Shown here: positions 32,060 to 40,404 of the stretch, piece after piece
Position numbering within the stretch: the stretch's first letter is position 1
Layout: every line of letters begins with the position of its first letter
Assembly (NCBI RefSeq): GCF_900199405.1
Contig: NZ_LT963430.1
Location: 3,421,894 to 3,485,893 of the forward strand
DNA from: Beduinella massiliensis
Lineage (GTDB): Bacteria > Bacillota > Clostridia > Christensenellales > Aristaeellaceae
Direction: 5' to 3'
DNA length: 64,000 nucleotides
Translations under genes and position numbers: made by a program
The notes under the pieces: generated by a model
Databases searched by the model: none
What the model was told of the DNA's origin: nothing
Seen by the model: the letters and a program-made list of their open reading frames with translations, nothing else

Positions 32060-33358
32060 TTATTGTTTCGCCTTAAATTGCGCGATAATCTCGGTGTATT
32101 CGTCGACGAGCCTTTGAGCACCCTCTTCCGGCGTTATCTCCCCAAACAGCACCTCATTGGTAATATCGCAGTAGGGCACGTTGAACTCTGTCAGGAAGCC
32201 GACCATCGTCGTGTACTTGGACGCAGTTGCCCGACAAATGTCCATTGCTTTCGCGTTGCGCTCGCTGACTAGTCCGGCCTCTGCGAGCACAGCCGCGCCG
32301 CCGCTGGTCGGCTGCGAACCGCGGACCTCCTTGAGTGTTTGAATCGCCTGCGGATCATTGTAGAAGTAATTCAGAAAGTCCCGCGCGGCTTCAGGGTGCT
32401 TGCAATTCGCGGACACTGTGAGCAGCTGAGTCGGTGTGACGCCGAAACCGGAGTCCTTTGCATCCTCTGCCACCGGGCAGTTGGCCACGTCGACGTTAAA
32501 TCCCTCCACCTCAAACGATGAAATCGTTGAAGTCATCGCGTGCATCATGCCCACATTGCCTTCGACCCAACGCATGTTTTCAAGTGGGGTCATCGCGACG
32601 ATCGTTTCGTCCAACGGCTGGAACACTCCCTCATCGATGAGCTCCAAAAAGTACCTGTACGTATTGGCCAGCGTCTCGACCGTAAAGCCCAGTTCATAGT
32701 CGTCGCTCACCCAAGGACCGATTCCCAGCTGTTGAAGCACATGGAACTTGAGCACGATGCCAACGGGGGTTGAATCGTCGCCATAAAAACCGCCGAGCAA
32801 GTATGCCTCCGAATTCTGCTCGTGGATCTTCCTCCCCCACTCCATCAGGTTATCCCAATTCCACTTCGTGTCGAGCGGAATGCCATACTGCTCAAAAAAG
32901 GACGTATTGACCGCCATGATCTGACCGCCGATGCCCGTCGGCAGCGCGCGAAGATGCCCGTCTACCGTACAAACAGATGAGATATAAGCCTGATCAAACC
33001 CGGCTGTGTCGATCTGGCCGTTATCGAGTTCGGCAAAGGTTGATCCATCGCCCGCCAGAGGCGCAAACCATTCGGCCACGATCTGTACAATGTCCGGCTC
33101 TGTGCCGCTCGCAAGCTGCGTGGTCAGCTTCTGATAATAACCATCGTCCGTGCCGTATTCGGCCTCGATCTTTACGTCCGGGTGCAGCGCCATGTAGTCG
33201 TCAATGACCTTCAACGTCGCCTCATGGCGTGCATCGCTTCCCCACCACATAAAGCGAAGCGTTACGGGTCCGTCTTCCGCCGCAGCAAAGCACGATAACG
33301 AGGAGAGAAGCAGGACACAAACGAGCGTAAGCGCAAACTTTGCATTTCTTTTTTTCAC
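32060..33358 (-). CDS. Extracellular sugar-binding protein of a CUT1 ABC transporter
   Basis: A 432-residue solute-binding protein of the family-1 (MalE/YesO) type. A signal peptide covers about residues 1-27 (LTLVCVLLLSSLSCFAAAED). A cysteine lies in it (SSLSC) but does not fit the lipobox well. VTLRFMWWGSDARHEATLKVIDDYMALHPDVKIEAEYG is interpreted in parts as the usual first lobe. The GTG start is supported by AAGGAGG at eight bases. It is the first gene of the importer operon SBP-permease-permease-propeller-cupin, probably switched on by the YesM/YesN pair in response to rhamnosides. Confidence 0.93.
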   Translation of the reverse strand: MKKRNAKFALTLVCVLLLSSLSCFAAAEDGPVTLRFMWWGSDARHEATLKVIDDYMALHPDVKIEAEYGTDDGYYQKLTTQLASGTEPDIVQIVAEWFAPLAGDGSTFAELDNGQIDTAGFDQAYISSVCTVDGHLRALPTGIGGQIMAVNTSFFEQYGIPLDTKWNWDNLMEWGRKIHEQNSEAYLLGGFYGDDSTPVGIVLKFHVLQQLGIGPWVSDDYELGFTVETLANTYRYFLELIDEGVFQPLDETIVAMTPLENMRWVEGNVGMMHAMTSTISSFEVEGFNVDVANCPVAEDAKDSGFGVTPTQLLTVSANCKHPEAARDFLNYFYNDPQAIQTLKEVRGSQPTSGGAAVLAEAGLVSERNAKAMDICRATASKYTTMVGFLTEFNVPYCDITNEVLFGEITPEEGAQRLVDEYTEIIAQFKAKQ

Positions 33359-33512
33359 CTTGACAACCTCCTTAGATGTTTGTATTTGTTAAGTCCATCA
33401 TAGCATAAGCATACAGGCAGGCCTATCGCAATTTTTGTCAGAAAATACGCTTTTCTTAACGTATCAGCGGTTGAAAGCTACGTATCGTCCGAAAAAATTT
33501 GCCGCCGCATCC

Positions 33513-33541
33513 TTGACAAATGCCCAAACGTCTCGTATGAT
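33513..33541 (+). promoter_or_regulatory. SigA promoter of glyS
   Basis: TTGACA (33513-33518) and TATGAT (33536-33541) with a 17-base spacer. Transcription would start near 33548, setting the 5' end of the T-box leader. Confidence 0.85.
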
Positions 33542-33547
33542 GTACAT

Positions 33548-33725
33548 GCTGTCATGCTGCCAGGACGGGCCCGGCAAGCCCCGAGCGGATGGCGGCCGAT
33601 AAAGTGGGCGGAGTGATCCGTCAACAAGGGTGGAACCGCGGAAGGAAACTTTCGTCCCTTGGCGCGCGCGGGCGAGGAAGCCCGCGCAGCCCAAGGCGGC
33701 AGAGGGGCCTTCCGCTTTTGTTTTT
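33548..33725 (+). promoter_or_regulatory. T-box riboswitch upstream of glyS, very short 5' part
   Basis: The T-box TGGAACCGCGG is at 33631-33641. GCGGAAGG (33638-33645) pairs with CCTTCCGC (33708-33715), followed by TTTTGTTTTT, forming a terminator with an additional internal GC-rich hairpin. A Stem III-like arm joins GCGGAT to ATCCGT (about 33584-33623). From the apparent transcription start only about 83 bases precede the T-box, which leaves room for just a small Stem I (TGCC...GGCA near 33557-33576). Uncharged tRNA-Gly is the expected ligand. Confidence 0.88.
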
Positions 33726-33749
33726 ATTCATATAGAGGAGGGGTACATC

Positions 33750-35126
33750 ATGGAAAAGACGATGGACAAAATCGTCGCGCTATGCAAAAACCGCGGCTTT
33801 ATCTTCCCGGGCTCCGAGATCTACGGCGGCCTTTCCAACTCATGGGATTACGGTCCGCTGGGCGTCGAATTCAAGAACAACGTCAAGCGCGCGTGGTGGA
33901 AGAAGTTCGTGCAGGAGAACCGGTACAACACCGGCCTGGACTGCGCGATCCTCATGAACCGCGAGGTGTGGGTGGCTTCCGGCCACGTGGGCGGCTTCAA
34001 CGACCCGCTGATGGACTGCAAGGCGTGTAAGGCGCGCTTTCGTGCGGACAAGCTGATCGAGGACTTCACCAAGGGCGAGGAGACGGGCGACGGCTGGTCC
34101 AACGCGGAGCTGGAAGCCTACATCGACGGCCACGACATCGTCTGCCCGGTCTGCGGCAAGAAAGATTTCACGGGCATCCGTCAGTTCAACCTGATGTTCA
34201 AGACCCATCAGGGCGTCAACGAGAGCTCCGCGACGGAAATCTACCTGCGCCCGGAGACCGCGCAGGGCATCTTCGTCAACTTCCAGAACGTCATGCGTAC
34301 CACCCGCAAGAAGCTGCCCGCGGGCATCGCGCAGATCGGAAAATCCTTCCGTAACGAGATCACGCCCGGCAACTTCATCTTCCGCGTGCGCGAGTTCGAG
34401 CAGATGGAGCTCGAATTCTTCTGCAAGCCCGGCGAAGACCTCGAGTGGTTCAACTACTGGCGTTCCTTCTGCCGCGATTGGCTGCTGAATCTGGGCATGA
34501 GGGAAGAAAACCTGCGCCTGCGCGATCACGAGCCGGAAAAACTGGCCTTCTACTCCAAGGCGACCACCGACTTTGAGTACCTGTTCCCGTTCGGCTGGGG
34601 CGAACTGTGGGGCATCGCCGACCGCACGGACTACGACCTCAAGCAGCACCAGGAGCATTCCGGCAAGTCCATGGAATACCTGGACCCGGTGACAAACGAA
34701 AAGTTCATCCCCTACTGCGTGGAGCCCTCCCTGGGCGCGGACCGCGCGTTCCTCGCGTTTCTGTGCGACGCCTACGACGAGGAGGAGCTCGAGGGCGGCG
34801 ACAGCCGCGTGGTGCTGCACCTGCACCCAGCGCTCGCGCCCTTCAAGTGCGCCGTGCTGCCGCTGCAAAAGAACAAGCTGGGCGGCCTGGCCACGGAGGT
34901 CTACGAGAGGCTCGCGGCGCACTTCATGGTCGATTACGACGAGACCGGCTCCATCGGCAAGCGCTACCGCCGTCAGGACGAGATCGGCACGCCCATGTGC
35001 GTGACCGTCGACTTCGACACGCAGGAGAGCGGCATCGTCACCGTCCGCGACCGCGACACCATGCAGCAGGACAAGGTACACGTGGACGACCTCGTCGCCT
35101 ACATCGAAAAGAAGATCGCGTACTGA
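33750..35126 (+). CDS. glyS: Glycyl-tRNA synthetase, single-chain dimeric type
   Basis: A 458-residue class II synthetase (GlyQS type) that charges tRNA-Gly. Visible elements are the N-terminal [20 protein letters not shown] and [19 protein letters not shown], the class II motif 2 region ([28 protein letters not shown]), the motif 3 region ([14 protein letters not shown]) and a C-terminal anticodon-binding domain ([27 protein letters not shown]). ATG 33750 follows GAGGAGGGG. The ORF could extend upstream, but that part is the T-box terminator. Expression is controlled by the T-box, and the gene ends in its own terminator. Confidence 0.97.
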   Translation: MEKTMDKIVALCKNRGFIFPGSEIYGGLSNSWDYGPLGVEFKNNVKRAWWKKFVQENRYNTGLDCAILMNREVWVASGHVGGFNDPLMDCKACKARFRADKLIEDFTKGEETGDGWSNAELEAYIDGHDIVCPVCGKKDFTGIRQFNLMFKTHQGVNESSATEIYLRPETAQGIFVNFQNVMRTTRKKLPAGIAQIGKSFRNEITPGNFIFRVREFEQMELEFFCKPGEDLEWFNYWRSFCRDWLLNLGMREENLRLRDHEPEKLAFYSKATTDFEYLFPFGWGELWGIADRTDYDLKQHQEHSGKSMEYLDPVTNEKFIPYCVEPSLGADRAFLAFLCDAYDEEELEGGDSRVVLHLHPALAPFKCAVLPLQKNKLGGLATEVYERLAAHFMVDYDETGSIGKRYRRQDEIGTPMCVTVDFDTQESGIVTVRDRDTMQQDKVHVDDLVAYIEKKIAY

Positions 35127-35138
35127 TGCCGCCGACAA

Positions 35139-35173
35139 GGCCGCCGTGCGGTGAACCGCACGACGGCCCTTTT
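35139..35173 (+). terminator. Terminator after glyS
   Basis: GGCCGCCGTGCGGT (35139-35152) pairs with ACCGCACGACGGCC (35155-35168) with one mismatch, followed by CTTTT. A GTG at 35151 lies inside this stem, so it is not a credible start for the following gene. Confidence 0.85.
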
Positions 35174-35189
35174 CATGGGGAGGGATTCT

Positions 35190-36740
35190 GTGAAGGAGAG
35201 AAACGCTTCCACGCTCTATCGCGTGCTCGCGGTGCTCTTTTCCGCCTTTATTGCGCTCATGTTTGGAAATACGCTGTTCGCTAACATCACCCTATCGCCG
35301 CGCTTTGAAACCGGCCGCATGCTGATCTTCCTTGGGTTCGCCGCATGTGCCCTTCTTTTGCTCGCGGTCTGCATCCGGCTGATCCCGCAAACGGCGCTGT
35401 GCATCCTCGCCGTCCTCGCCTGTCTGTGCGTGTTTGTTCTGCAAATCTGGTTTACGCGCGCCACCTATACGCTTTACGGCTGGGATTGCGGTTCGATCGT
35501 CCTGGGCGCTGGCGAACTGCAGGACGGTTGGCTCCGCGTTCCCACGTACTTTGCGCAATACCCCAACAACGAAGCGCTCCTGCTCTTCTTTGAGCGCGTG
35601 TTCTCGCTCTCACATGCCGCTGGGTTTACGAACGATCCGTTGATCGCATCGCTCGTGGCCGTTCTTTTGACCGATACGGCAATCGCGTTTGGTTTCCTGT
35701 GCGCACGAAGGCTGCTCTCCCGTGAGGGAGCGTACCTTTACCTCGCGCTGAGCGCTTTCATGGTCGGCATGAACATGTGGGCGCAGGTACCTTACACCGA
35801 TACCTGCGGCATGTTCTTTCCCCCGCTTTTGCTCTACCTGTGGCTTCGGGTACGCAGCAGCTCAAGACGCTCCTTTCGTCTGGTTCTCTGCTGCCTGATG
35901 GGCTTCCTATCGCTTCTCGCCATGAAAACCAAACCGCAGGGCCTGATCCTGTCCATCGCCGTCGTGCTGATCGAAATGACTGCGAACCCCTTTTCACGCG
36001 CCAGCGTGAGCAGGCTTGCACGGGGCGGCGCGTGCGCCCTATGTGGGTTTCTCGCCGCCTCCGCGCTTTTCACAGCCTACCGTGACGCGAAGCTTTCTCC
36101 CTATATCACGCCGGAGATGCGGGAGCGCTACCAGTTTCCCGTGACGCAGCAGCTCATGATGGGGGTCGAAAAGAGAAAAGTGCAAGGCGGTCTATTTTCT
36201 TATGGCGCATGGGACAGCGAGGACGTCTCGTCAACCGCCGCACTGCCTACGCTTAAAGAACGCACTGTTTATACGCTTGGAGAATACGTCCAACGCGTGA
36301 AGGATTTCGGCCTACCCGGATACCTGCGCTTTCTTTATGAAAAATCCTGTTGGATCTATGCGGACGGCACCTTTTTTTACGGCGCCATAGACGGTTTTCG
36401 CTATACGGGCAAGCCGCCCGTACGCACAAAACTCAGCCGCGTGTTTCAGTCCATCGCTTACGAGGACTTGCCGGGCTACCAAAAGAACTTCGCCTACTTT
36501 GCGCAGGGCTTCTGGCTGCTTGCGCTCGCGCTTTGCGTCGTTTCCCTTTGGGGGAAGGAATCGCATGCCCGCGCTTTTGCCGTCGTTCGCCTCGCGCTGC
36601 TGGGGCTTACGCTCTCCATCCTGCTCTTCGAGGGACGCTCGCGCTACCTGCTCCTGTACCTGCCCCTCTTTACGCTGATCGCCGCGAAGGGCGCGGAAAC
36701 GCTCTACGCCACAGCGCTTCGCAGGAAACATTCCGTCTAG
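35190..36740 (+). CDS. Multi-pass membrane protein, GT-C glycosyltransferase-like
   Basis: A 516-residue protein with about ten to twelve hydrophobic segments and one larger polar region (about 295-410). The plan and the late motif FEGRSRYLLLYLPLFTLIAAKG resemble GT-C enzymes that transfer sugars from lipid carriers, but the substrate and even the catalytic residues are uncertain. WDCGSIVLGA near residue 105 may hold the loop aspartate of such enzymes. The GTG start at 35190 has GGGGAGGG five bases upstream; earlier in-frame starts fall in the glyS terminator. It is bounded by terminators on both sides. Confidence 0.72.
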   Translation: MKERNASTLYRVLAVLFSAFIALMFGNTLFANITLSPRFETGRMLIFLGFAACALLLLAVCIRLIPQTALCILAVLACLCVFVLQIWFTRATYTLYGWDCGSIVLGAGELQDGWLRVPTYFAQYPNNEALLLFFERVFSLSHAAGFTNDPLIASLVAVLLTDTAIAFGFLCARRLLSREGAYLYLALSAFMVGMNMWAQVPYTDTCGMFFPPLLLYLWLRVRSSSRRSFRLVLCCLMGFLSLLAMKTKPQGLILSIAVVLIEMTANPFSRASVSRLARGGACALCGFLAASALFTAYRDAKLSPYITPEMRERYQFPVTQQLMMGVEKRKVQGGLFSYGAWDSEDVSSTAALPTLKERTVYTLGEYVQRVKDFGLPGYLRFLYEKSCWIYADGTFFYGAIDGFRYTGKPPVRTKLSRVFQSIAYEDLPGYQKNFAYFAQGFWLLALALCVVSLWGKESHARAFAVVRLALLGLTLSILLFEGRSRYLLLYLPLFTLIAAKGAETLYATALRRKHSV

Positions 36741-36749
36741 GTCCAAAAT

Positions 36750-36780
36750 GGCCCCGCGCTTTCGCGCGAGGCCGTTTTCA
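36750..36780. terminator. Bidirectional terminator between GT-C-like and methyltransferase-like genes
   Basis: GGCCCCGCGC-TTTC-GCGCGAGGCC (36750-36773) forms a stem with one mismatch, flanked by AAAA on the left and GTTTTCATTTT on the right, and separates converging genes. Confidence 0.85.
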
Positions 36781-36784
36781 TTTT

Positions 36785-37654
36785 CTACAGGTAGCACCGC
36801 ATCGACTGCTCGATCCAGTAAGCGTATTCGGTGCCCGGATTTCGCGTCTCCAGCACCTTCAGCCGCCTGTACATCGGGATGCCGTCGCCAGCGTCGTGCC
36901 AAAGGTCGGCAAACGCGAAGGTAAATCCGTCCTCCGCCGTGCGCGCGCCTGCAAACGCAAAGGCGTCGCCCTGCACGATGTGAATTTTTCCCCCGCAGGC
37001 CATCTGCGGCAGGATGTGGCGCTTAAAAAGCGCGATCACATCTGCGCTCTGCTCCACGACCGTGACCGACTCGACCGCGTCCTTGCGCGCAGCCATAAAC
37101 GCAAAGTAGCCGAGCCCCAATCCGTAGGTCAGCACGCAACCGTGCGCGCGAGAAACGGGCGCCCGCATGGTAGCGATCTCGTTGGGCGTGACGGTCATCC
37201 ACTCGCGCCCGCCCTCCAAAATGGCGGGATATTCAAACGCTCGCTCAAAAAATCCGATCTGCGGCACCGCCCTTCCGTCTTCAAGGCGTTCAATGTCGCC
37301 GCAGACGAACGCTTCGCAGGGCTGAAACCGCTGCCGCCGCAGCTCGCAGCGCCCGTGCCGCGCGCGCTCCACGCGGATCGCGCGGTAGTACGGATCCGCC
37401 TCAAACGCCTCCGGCGAAAGCGCGTGCACCATCCGCGGGAAGTAGAGGTGGTACAGCTCCCGATCCTGCGGCTGCCCGTCCACGTTCAGCCCGCAGGAAG
37501 CGGCAAGCAGCAGGGAAAAGGCCTCCTGCACCGGCAGGCCGCAGCTTTCCGCAAGCTCCCGCACCTCGGCAGGGCGGATGAAGTCCGGCGCTTCGTTCAG
37601 GTAGCGGCTCATCATCCACAAAATCTGCGCGTTCATGCGCTCGATCCGCGTCAT
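36785..37654 (-). CDS. Class I SAM-dependent methyltransferase-like protein
   Basis: A 289-residue protein. Residues 165-235 look like a Rossmann core: VLTYGLGLGYFAFMAARKD as motif I, VTVVEQSADVIALFKRHILPQ as the acidic second strand and KIHIVQGDAF as the third. The enzyme target is unknown; spermidine-synthase relatives look similar. Its ATG overlaps the stop of the ABC ATPase gene (ATGA), and GAGGGAGGAAGC precedes it. It is therefore the last gene of the TM1266-SBP-permease-ATPase operon, so a role in handling that transporter's substrate is possible but unproven. Confidence 0.7.
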   Translation of the reverse strand: MTRIERMNAQILWMMSRYLNEAPDFIRPAEVRELAESCGLPVQEAFSLLLAASCGLNVDGQPQDRELYHLYFPRMVHALSPEAFEADPYYRAIRVERARHGRCELRRQRFQPCEAFVCGDIERLEDGRAVPQIGFFERAFEYPAILEGGREWMTVTPNEIATMRAPVSRAHGCVLTYGLGLGYFAFMAARKDAVESVTVVEQSADVIALFKRHILPQMACGGKIHIVQGDAFAFAGARTAEDGFTFAFADLWHDAGDGIPMYRRLKVLETRNPGTEYAYWIEQSMRCYL

Positions 37655-38244
37655 GCTTCCTCCCTCGTTTCATCGCGCTCCGGCATCTGAACGACGCGCA
37701 GGCCCAGGCGCTCGGCCTCGTCCCGGCTGTGCGTCACCAGCACGGTCAGCCTGCCCGGCATGTGCTCCGCGATTGCGTCCAGCAGTCGAAAGCGCATGGC
37801 GTCGTCCAGCTCCGCCAGCGGCTCGTCCAGCAGCAGCACGTCCCCGCCGAACAGCAGCGCCCGCGCCAGCGCCGCACGCCTGCGCATGCCGCCGGAAAGC
37901 TCGCCGGGCAGCTTATCCCCCGCGTCCGAGAGGCCTACCCTGGACAACCACTCGTCCACGCGATCCGCCCTGTCCGGGCAGGCGAGCGCGAGGTTTTTTC
38001 GTACCGTGTACCAGGGCAGCAGCCTGTCTTCCTGAAACTGACAGGCGATGCGATGCCCCGCCATGCCCTCAACGCGGCCCGCATCCGGCGTTTCCAGCCC
38101 GCAAAGCAGGCGCAGCGCCGTCGTCTTGCCGCAGCCCGACGGGCCAAACAGGCACACACCTCCCGTCTCCGGCAGGGAAAGCGAAAAATGGGAAAGCACC
38201 GCGCGCCCGCCATACCGCTTGCTCACGTCAACAAGACCGCGCAT
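37651..38244 (-). CDS. ABC transporter ATP-binding protein, nitrate/sulfonate/pyrimidine-precursor type
   Basis: A 197-residue ATPase, small for its class. Walker A is GPSGCGKTT, the signature is LSGGMRRRAALARALL, and Walker B is DVLLLDEP, followed by a conserved His in VLVTHSRDEA. The start is at ATG 38244, preceded by GGGAGG, 17 bases inside the permease gene; the longer ORF upstream is the permease region in another frame. With the permease and NMT1-like binding protein it makes a complete importer of the SsuABC/ThiXYZ group. Substrate unknown. Confidence 0.92.
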   Translation of the reverse strand: MRGLVDVSKRYGGRAVLSHFSLSLPETGGVCLFGPSGCGKTTALRLLCGLETPDAGRVEGMAGHRIACQFQEDRLLPWYTVRKNLALACPDRADRVDEWLSRVGLSDAGDKLPGELSGGMRRRAALARALLFGGDVLLLDEPLAELDDAMRFRLLDAIAEHMPGRLTVLVTHSRDEAERLGLRVVQMPERDETREEA

Positions 38245-39013
38245 GCTCCGCCTCCCCCTTCGCCGCGCCGCGGCGCGAAAGCGCGTGCAGCGCGAGGACG
38301 AACAGCCGCTCCAGCGCCATGCTGACGCAGATGACCACCACCGTCCACGCGAGCAGCGCGTCCGTCTCCAGATAAATCTTCGCGTTGTACAGCCGCGTGC
38401 CGATAGCGCTGCGCGGCACGCCCAGCACCTCCGCCGCGACCGTCGCCTTGAAGCAAAGGCCGATCGACGCCTCGCACGCCGCCGCAAACGTGGGCAGCGC
38501 CGAGGGCACGTACACGTGCAGCAGCGTGCGCAGCGCGCCAAAGCGGTACAGGCGGGCCATTTCCAGGAGCTGCGGATCCGTGGAGGCGATGCCCTCCATG
38601 AGGTTGGCGTAGACGATGGGCAGCACCATCAGAAAGCCCGTGAGCACCGGCACCTTGTCCGAGCGCAGCCAGACGAGCGCCAGGATGATGAACGAGGTCA
38701 CCGGCGTCGCGCGCACGACCGCAAGCGCGGGCCCAAACACGTCGTGCAGCAGGGGAAGGGCGCTACAAGCGCCCGCGAAAACCACGGCCGCGCCCACGCC
38801 CAGGGCGTAGGCCAGCACCGTGCGCAGAAGCGAGGCGGCGACCGTCTGCCAAAAGGCCGCCTCGCCCGCGAGCGAGGCGAGCCTTGCCGCCACCTGCGCG
38901 GGCGAGGCGAGCAGCAGATCCTGCCCCACGGCGCGGTAGCACAGCGCCCAAAGGCACAGCCAAAAAAGGGCGGAGAAGCACTTCCCCGCCCAGCGTCTTT
39001 TCTCAGCGCGCAT
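38228..39013 (-). CDS. ABC transporter permease, SsuC/TauC/ThiX-like
   Basis: A 261-residue membrane protein with six hydrophobic segments. The BPD_transp_1 coupling loop is near residue 170 (LLEMARLYRFGALRTLLHVYVPSALP). SIGLCFKATVAAEVLGVP, common in sulfonate/nitrate-type permeases, follows at about 190-206. The ATG at 39013 overlaps the last 11 bases of the binding-protein gene. The gene is flanked by its binding protein and ATPase in the same operon. Confidence 0.92.
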   Translation of the reverse strand: MRAEKRRWAGKCFSALFWLCLWALCYRAVGQDLLLASPAQVAARLASLAGEAAFWQTVAASLLRTVLAYALGVGAAVVFAGACSALPLLHDVFGPALAVVRATPVTSFIILALVWLRSDKVPVLTGFLMVLPIVYANLMEGIASTDPQLLEMARLYRFGALRTLLHVYVPSALPTFAAACEASIGLCFKATVAAEVLGVPRSAIGTRLYNAKIYLETDALLAWTVVVICVSMALERLFVLALHALSRRGAAKGEAEHARSC

Positions 39014-39968
39014 AGTAAAAGTCGTCCGCCGGGAGCTTCCCGCCGACCGAGGCGGGGTTCGCTTCAAAGAGCATTTCAAAGAAGGGCTCGATCTGCGTCT
39101 TCATCTCTTCCCCCTCCACGAAGACGATGTGGCAGTTCGGAATCGCCCGCTTGGCCACCGCCGCCTTGGGCAGGATGCCCTGCGCCTCGACGAGCGCGGA
39201 GGCCGCATCCACGTCGCCGTTTACGAACGCCACCGACGCTCCGTAGGCTTCGAGGAACGCGGCGACCTTCTCCGGGTTCTTCTCCGCGAAGTCCCGCCGC
39301 ACGATCACGCAGCCCATGGAGAGCGCGGTGCCCGCCTTTCCGTCCTTTTCGGCCGCCTCGCTGAAGAGCTCCGTCACGTCCAGCGCCTCGCGGAAGTCCG
39401 CGTTGTTCATCAGAACGCTCGTCACGTTCGGCTCGGGCAGCATCACGAGATCGACCTCGCCCGCTGCGGCCAGCGTCGCAAGCTCGCTGTGCTCCGCCTT
39501 GTACTCGACGTTCACCTTTCCCTCCAGGCCGTTTTGCGCGAGGATGTAGTTGAGCACGTACTCCGGCACCGCGCCCTGCCCGGTCGCGTAGAGGGTTCTG
39601 CCCGAAAGGTCGCCGACGCTCCTGACGCTGTCGCCCTTTTCCAGAATGTGCAGCACGCCCAGGGTATTGAGCGCCAGCAGCTGCACGTTGCCGTTCGTCT
39701 TGCTGAACAGCGAGGCGGCCAGGTTGGTCGGGGCGGCGGCGATGTCCGCGGAGCCGCTGGCGATCGCGGCCACCACCTCGTCCGGCGCGCCGGCGAGCGT
39801 AAAGGCGTACGTGCCGTCGTTTTCGTCCATCATCTTCACCATGCCGATGCCCGTCGGGCCCTTGAGGGCGACGACGTTCACCGCGTCCTGCGCCTGCGCG
39901 CTCAGCGCGAGCGCCAAAACCAGCAGCAGGGAGAGCAGCAGGCCCATCATCTTCTTAATCATTTTCAT
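39003..39968 (-). CDS. ABC transporter substrate-binding protein, NMT1/THI5-like
   Basis: A 321-residue periplasmic-type binding protein of the NMT1/SsuA group. A signal peptide covers residues 1-27 (MIKKMMGLLLSLLLVLALAL, then SAQAQDA) without a lipobox. ALKGPTGIGMVKMMDEN and IASGSADIAAAPTNLAASLF match the family's first lobe, which often binds pyrimidine precursors, sulfonates or related small molecules. It lies nine bases after the TM1266 gene and overlaps the permease gene. The substrate cannot be named; no thiamine riboswitch precedes the operon. Confidence 0.9.
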   Translation of the reverse strand: MKMIKKMMGLLLSLLLVLALALSAQAQDAVNVVALKGPTGIGMVKMMDENDGTYAFTLAGAPDEVVAAIASGSADIAAAPTNLAASLFSKTNGNVQLLALNTLGVLHILEKGDSVRSVGDLSGRTLYATGQGAVPEYVLNYILAQNGLEGKVNVEYKAEHSELATLAAAGEVDLVMLPEPNVTSVLMNNADFREALDVTELFSEAAEKDGKAGTALSMGCVIVRRDFAEKNPEKVAAFLEAYGASVAFVNGDVDAASALVEAQGILPKAAVAKRAIPNCHIVFVEGEEMKTQIEPFFEMLFEANPASVGGKLPADDFYYAR

Positions 39969-39977
39969 GTTTCTCCT

Positions 39978-40223
39978 TTATTCCTTGCTCGTCAGCGCGC
40001 TCTTCACCGTAACCCCCGGCAGGTTCCCCAACCGTCCGGTCAGCGCGCCGACCCGCTCGTTCGTCCCTCTGACGATCAGCCCGATCACCGCGCGGCGCGT
40101 TTCGTGATCCGGCACGCCGATGCGCCCGGTCACCATATCCGCGTACTGCCCGATGATCTCGTTGACGCGCGGGGCGACGCTGTTGTCGTCCAGCACGATG
40201 CCCACAAAACCGATCCGCTCCAT
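39978..40223 (-). CDS. TM1266-family putative regulator (ACT/NikR-C-like)
   Basis: An 81-residue protein of the TM1266 family, named for a suspected role with [FeFe] hydrogenase systems. It forms a small ferredoxin-like fold related to the NikR ligand domain: MERIGFVGIVLDDNSVAPRVNEIIGQY and DHETRRAVIGLIVRGT read as beta-alpha-beta units. It has no DNA-binding domain. ATG 40223 has AAGGA upstream. It opens an ABC importer operon here, with no hydrogenase gene in the window, which suggests a metabolite-sensing role linked to transport. Its leader holds a candidate attenuator. Confidence 0.87.
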   Translation of the reverse strand: MERIGFVGIVLDDNSVAPRVNEIIGQYADMVTGRIGVPDHETRRAVIGLIVRGTNERVGALTGRLGNLPGVTVKSALTSKE

Positions 40224-40251
40224 CGCGCGTCCTTCCTTCCGGGCGCTTTTC

Positions 40252-40344
40252 CTAACCCAAGCTGCAGGAGAAAGGCCCATTCCTCCAAAACAAAAAGCAG
40301 CCCCTGTCGTCAGGCGCTGCCGGCATATAAAAACATAGACGCAT
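40252..40344 (-). CDS. Possible leader ORF upstream of the TM1266 operon
   Basis: A 30-codon ORF starts with ATG at 40344, directly after AAGGGGG, and begins MRLCFYMPAAPDDRGC. It contains four cysteines. Its codons 8-20 cover the attenuator hairpin and its stop lies 28 bases before the TM1266 ATG. Translation would necessarily affect hairpin folding. There is no independent proof of expression; it may be chance. Confidence 0.35.
   Translation of the reverse strand: MRLCFYMPAAPDDRGCFLFWRNGPFSCSLG
40287..40320 (-). terminator. Terminator-like attenuator in the TM1266 operon leader
   Basis: On the minus strand GCAGCGCCTG-ACGA-CAGGGGCTGC (one mismatch) is followed by TTTTTGTTTT. No gene on this strand ends just before it (YwaF ends at 40405), so it may be the YwaF terminator or an attenuator of the downstream operon whose gene starts 64 bases later. 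Confidence 0.75.
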
Positions 40345-40404
40345 CCCCCTTCTTCTCCGCTCAGATCGCTCCTCGCGTCAAATCGGCTTCCTCTGCGCGC
40401 CTCT

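Noticed and set aside
35151-35189. GTG or ATG starts upstream for the GT-C-like gene
   Set aside because: They lie in or against the glyS terminator stem; GTG 35190 has a proper ribosome site.
40224-40404. Thiamine (TPP) riboswitch ahead of the NMT1-like operon
   Set aside because: I looked for the conserved CTGAGA and ACCTGA/GGATAATGCC-type elements and did not find them.
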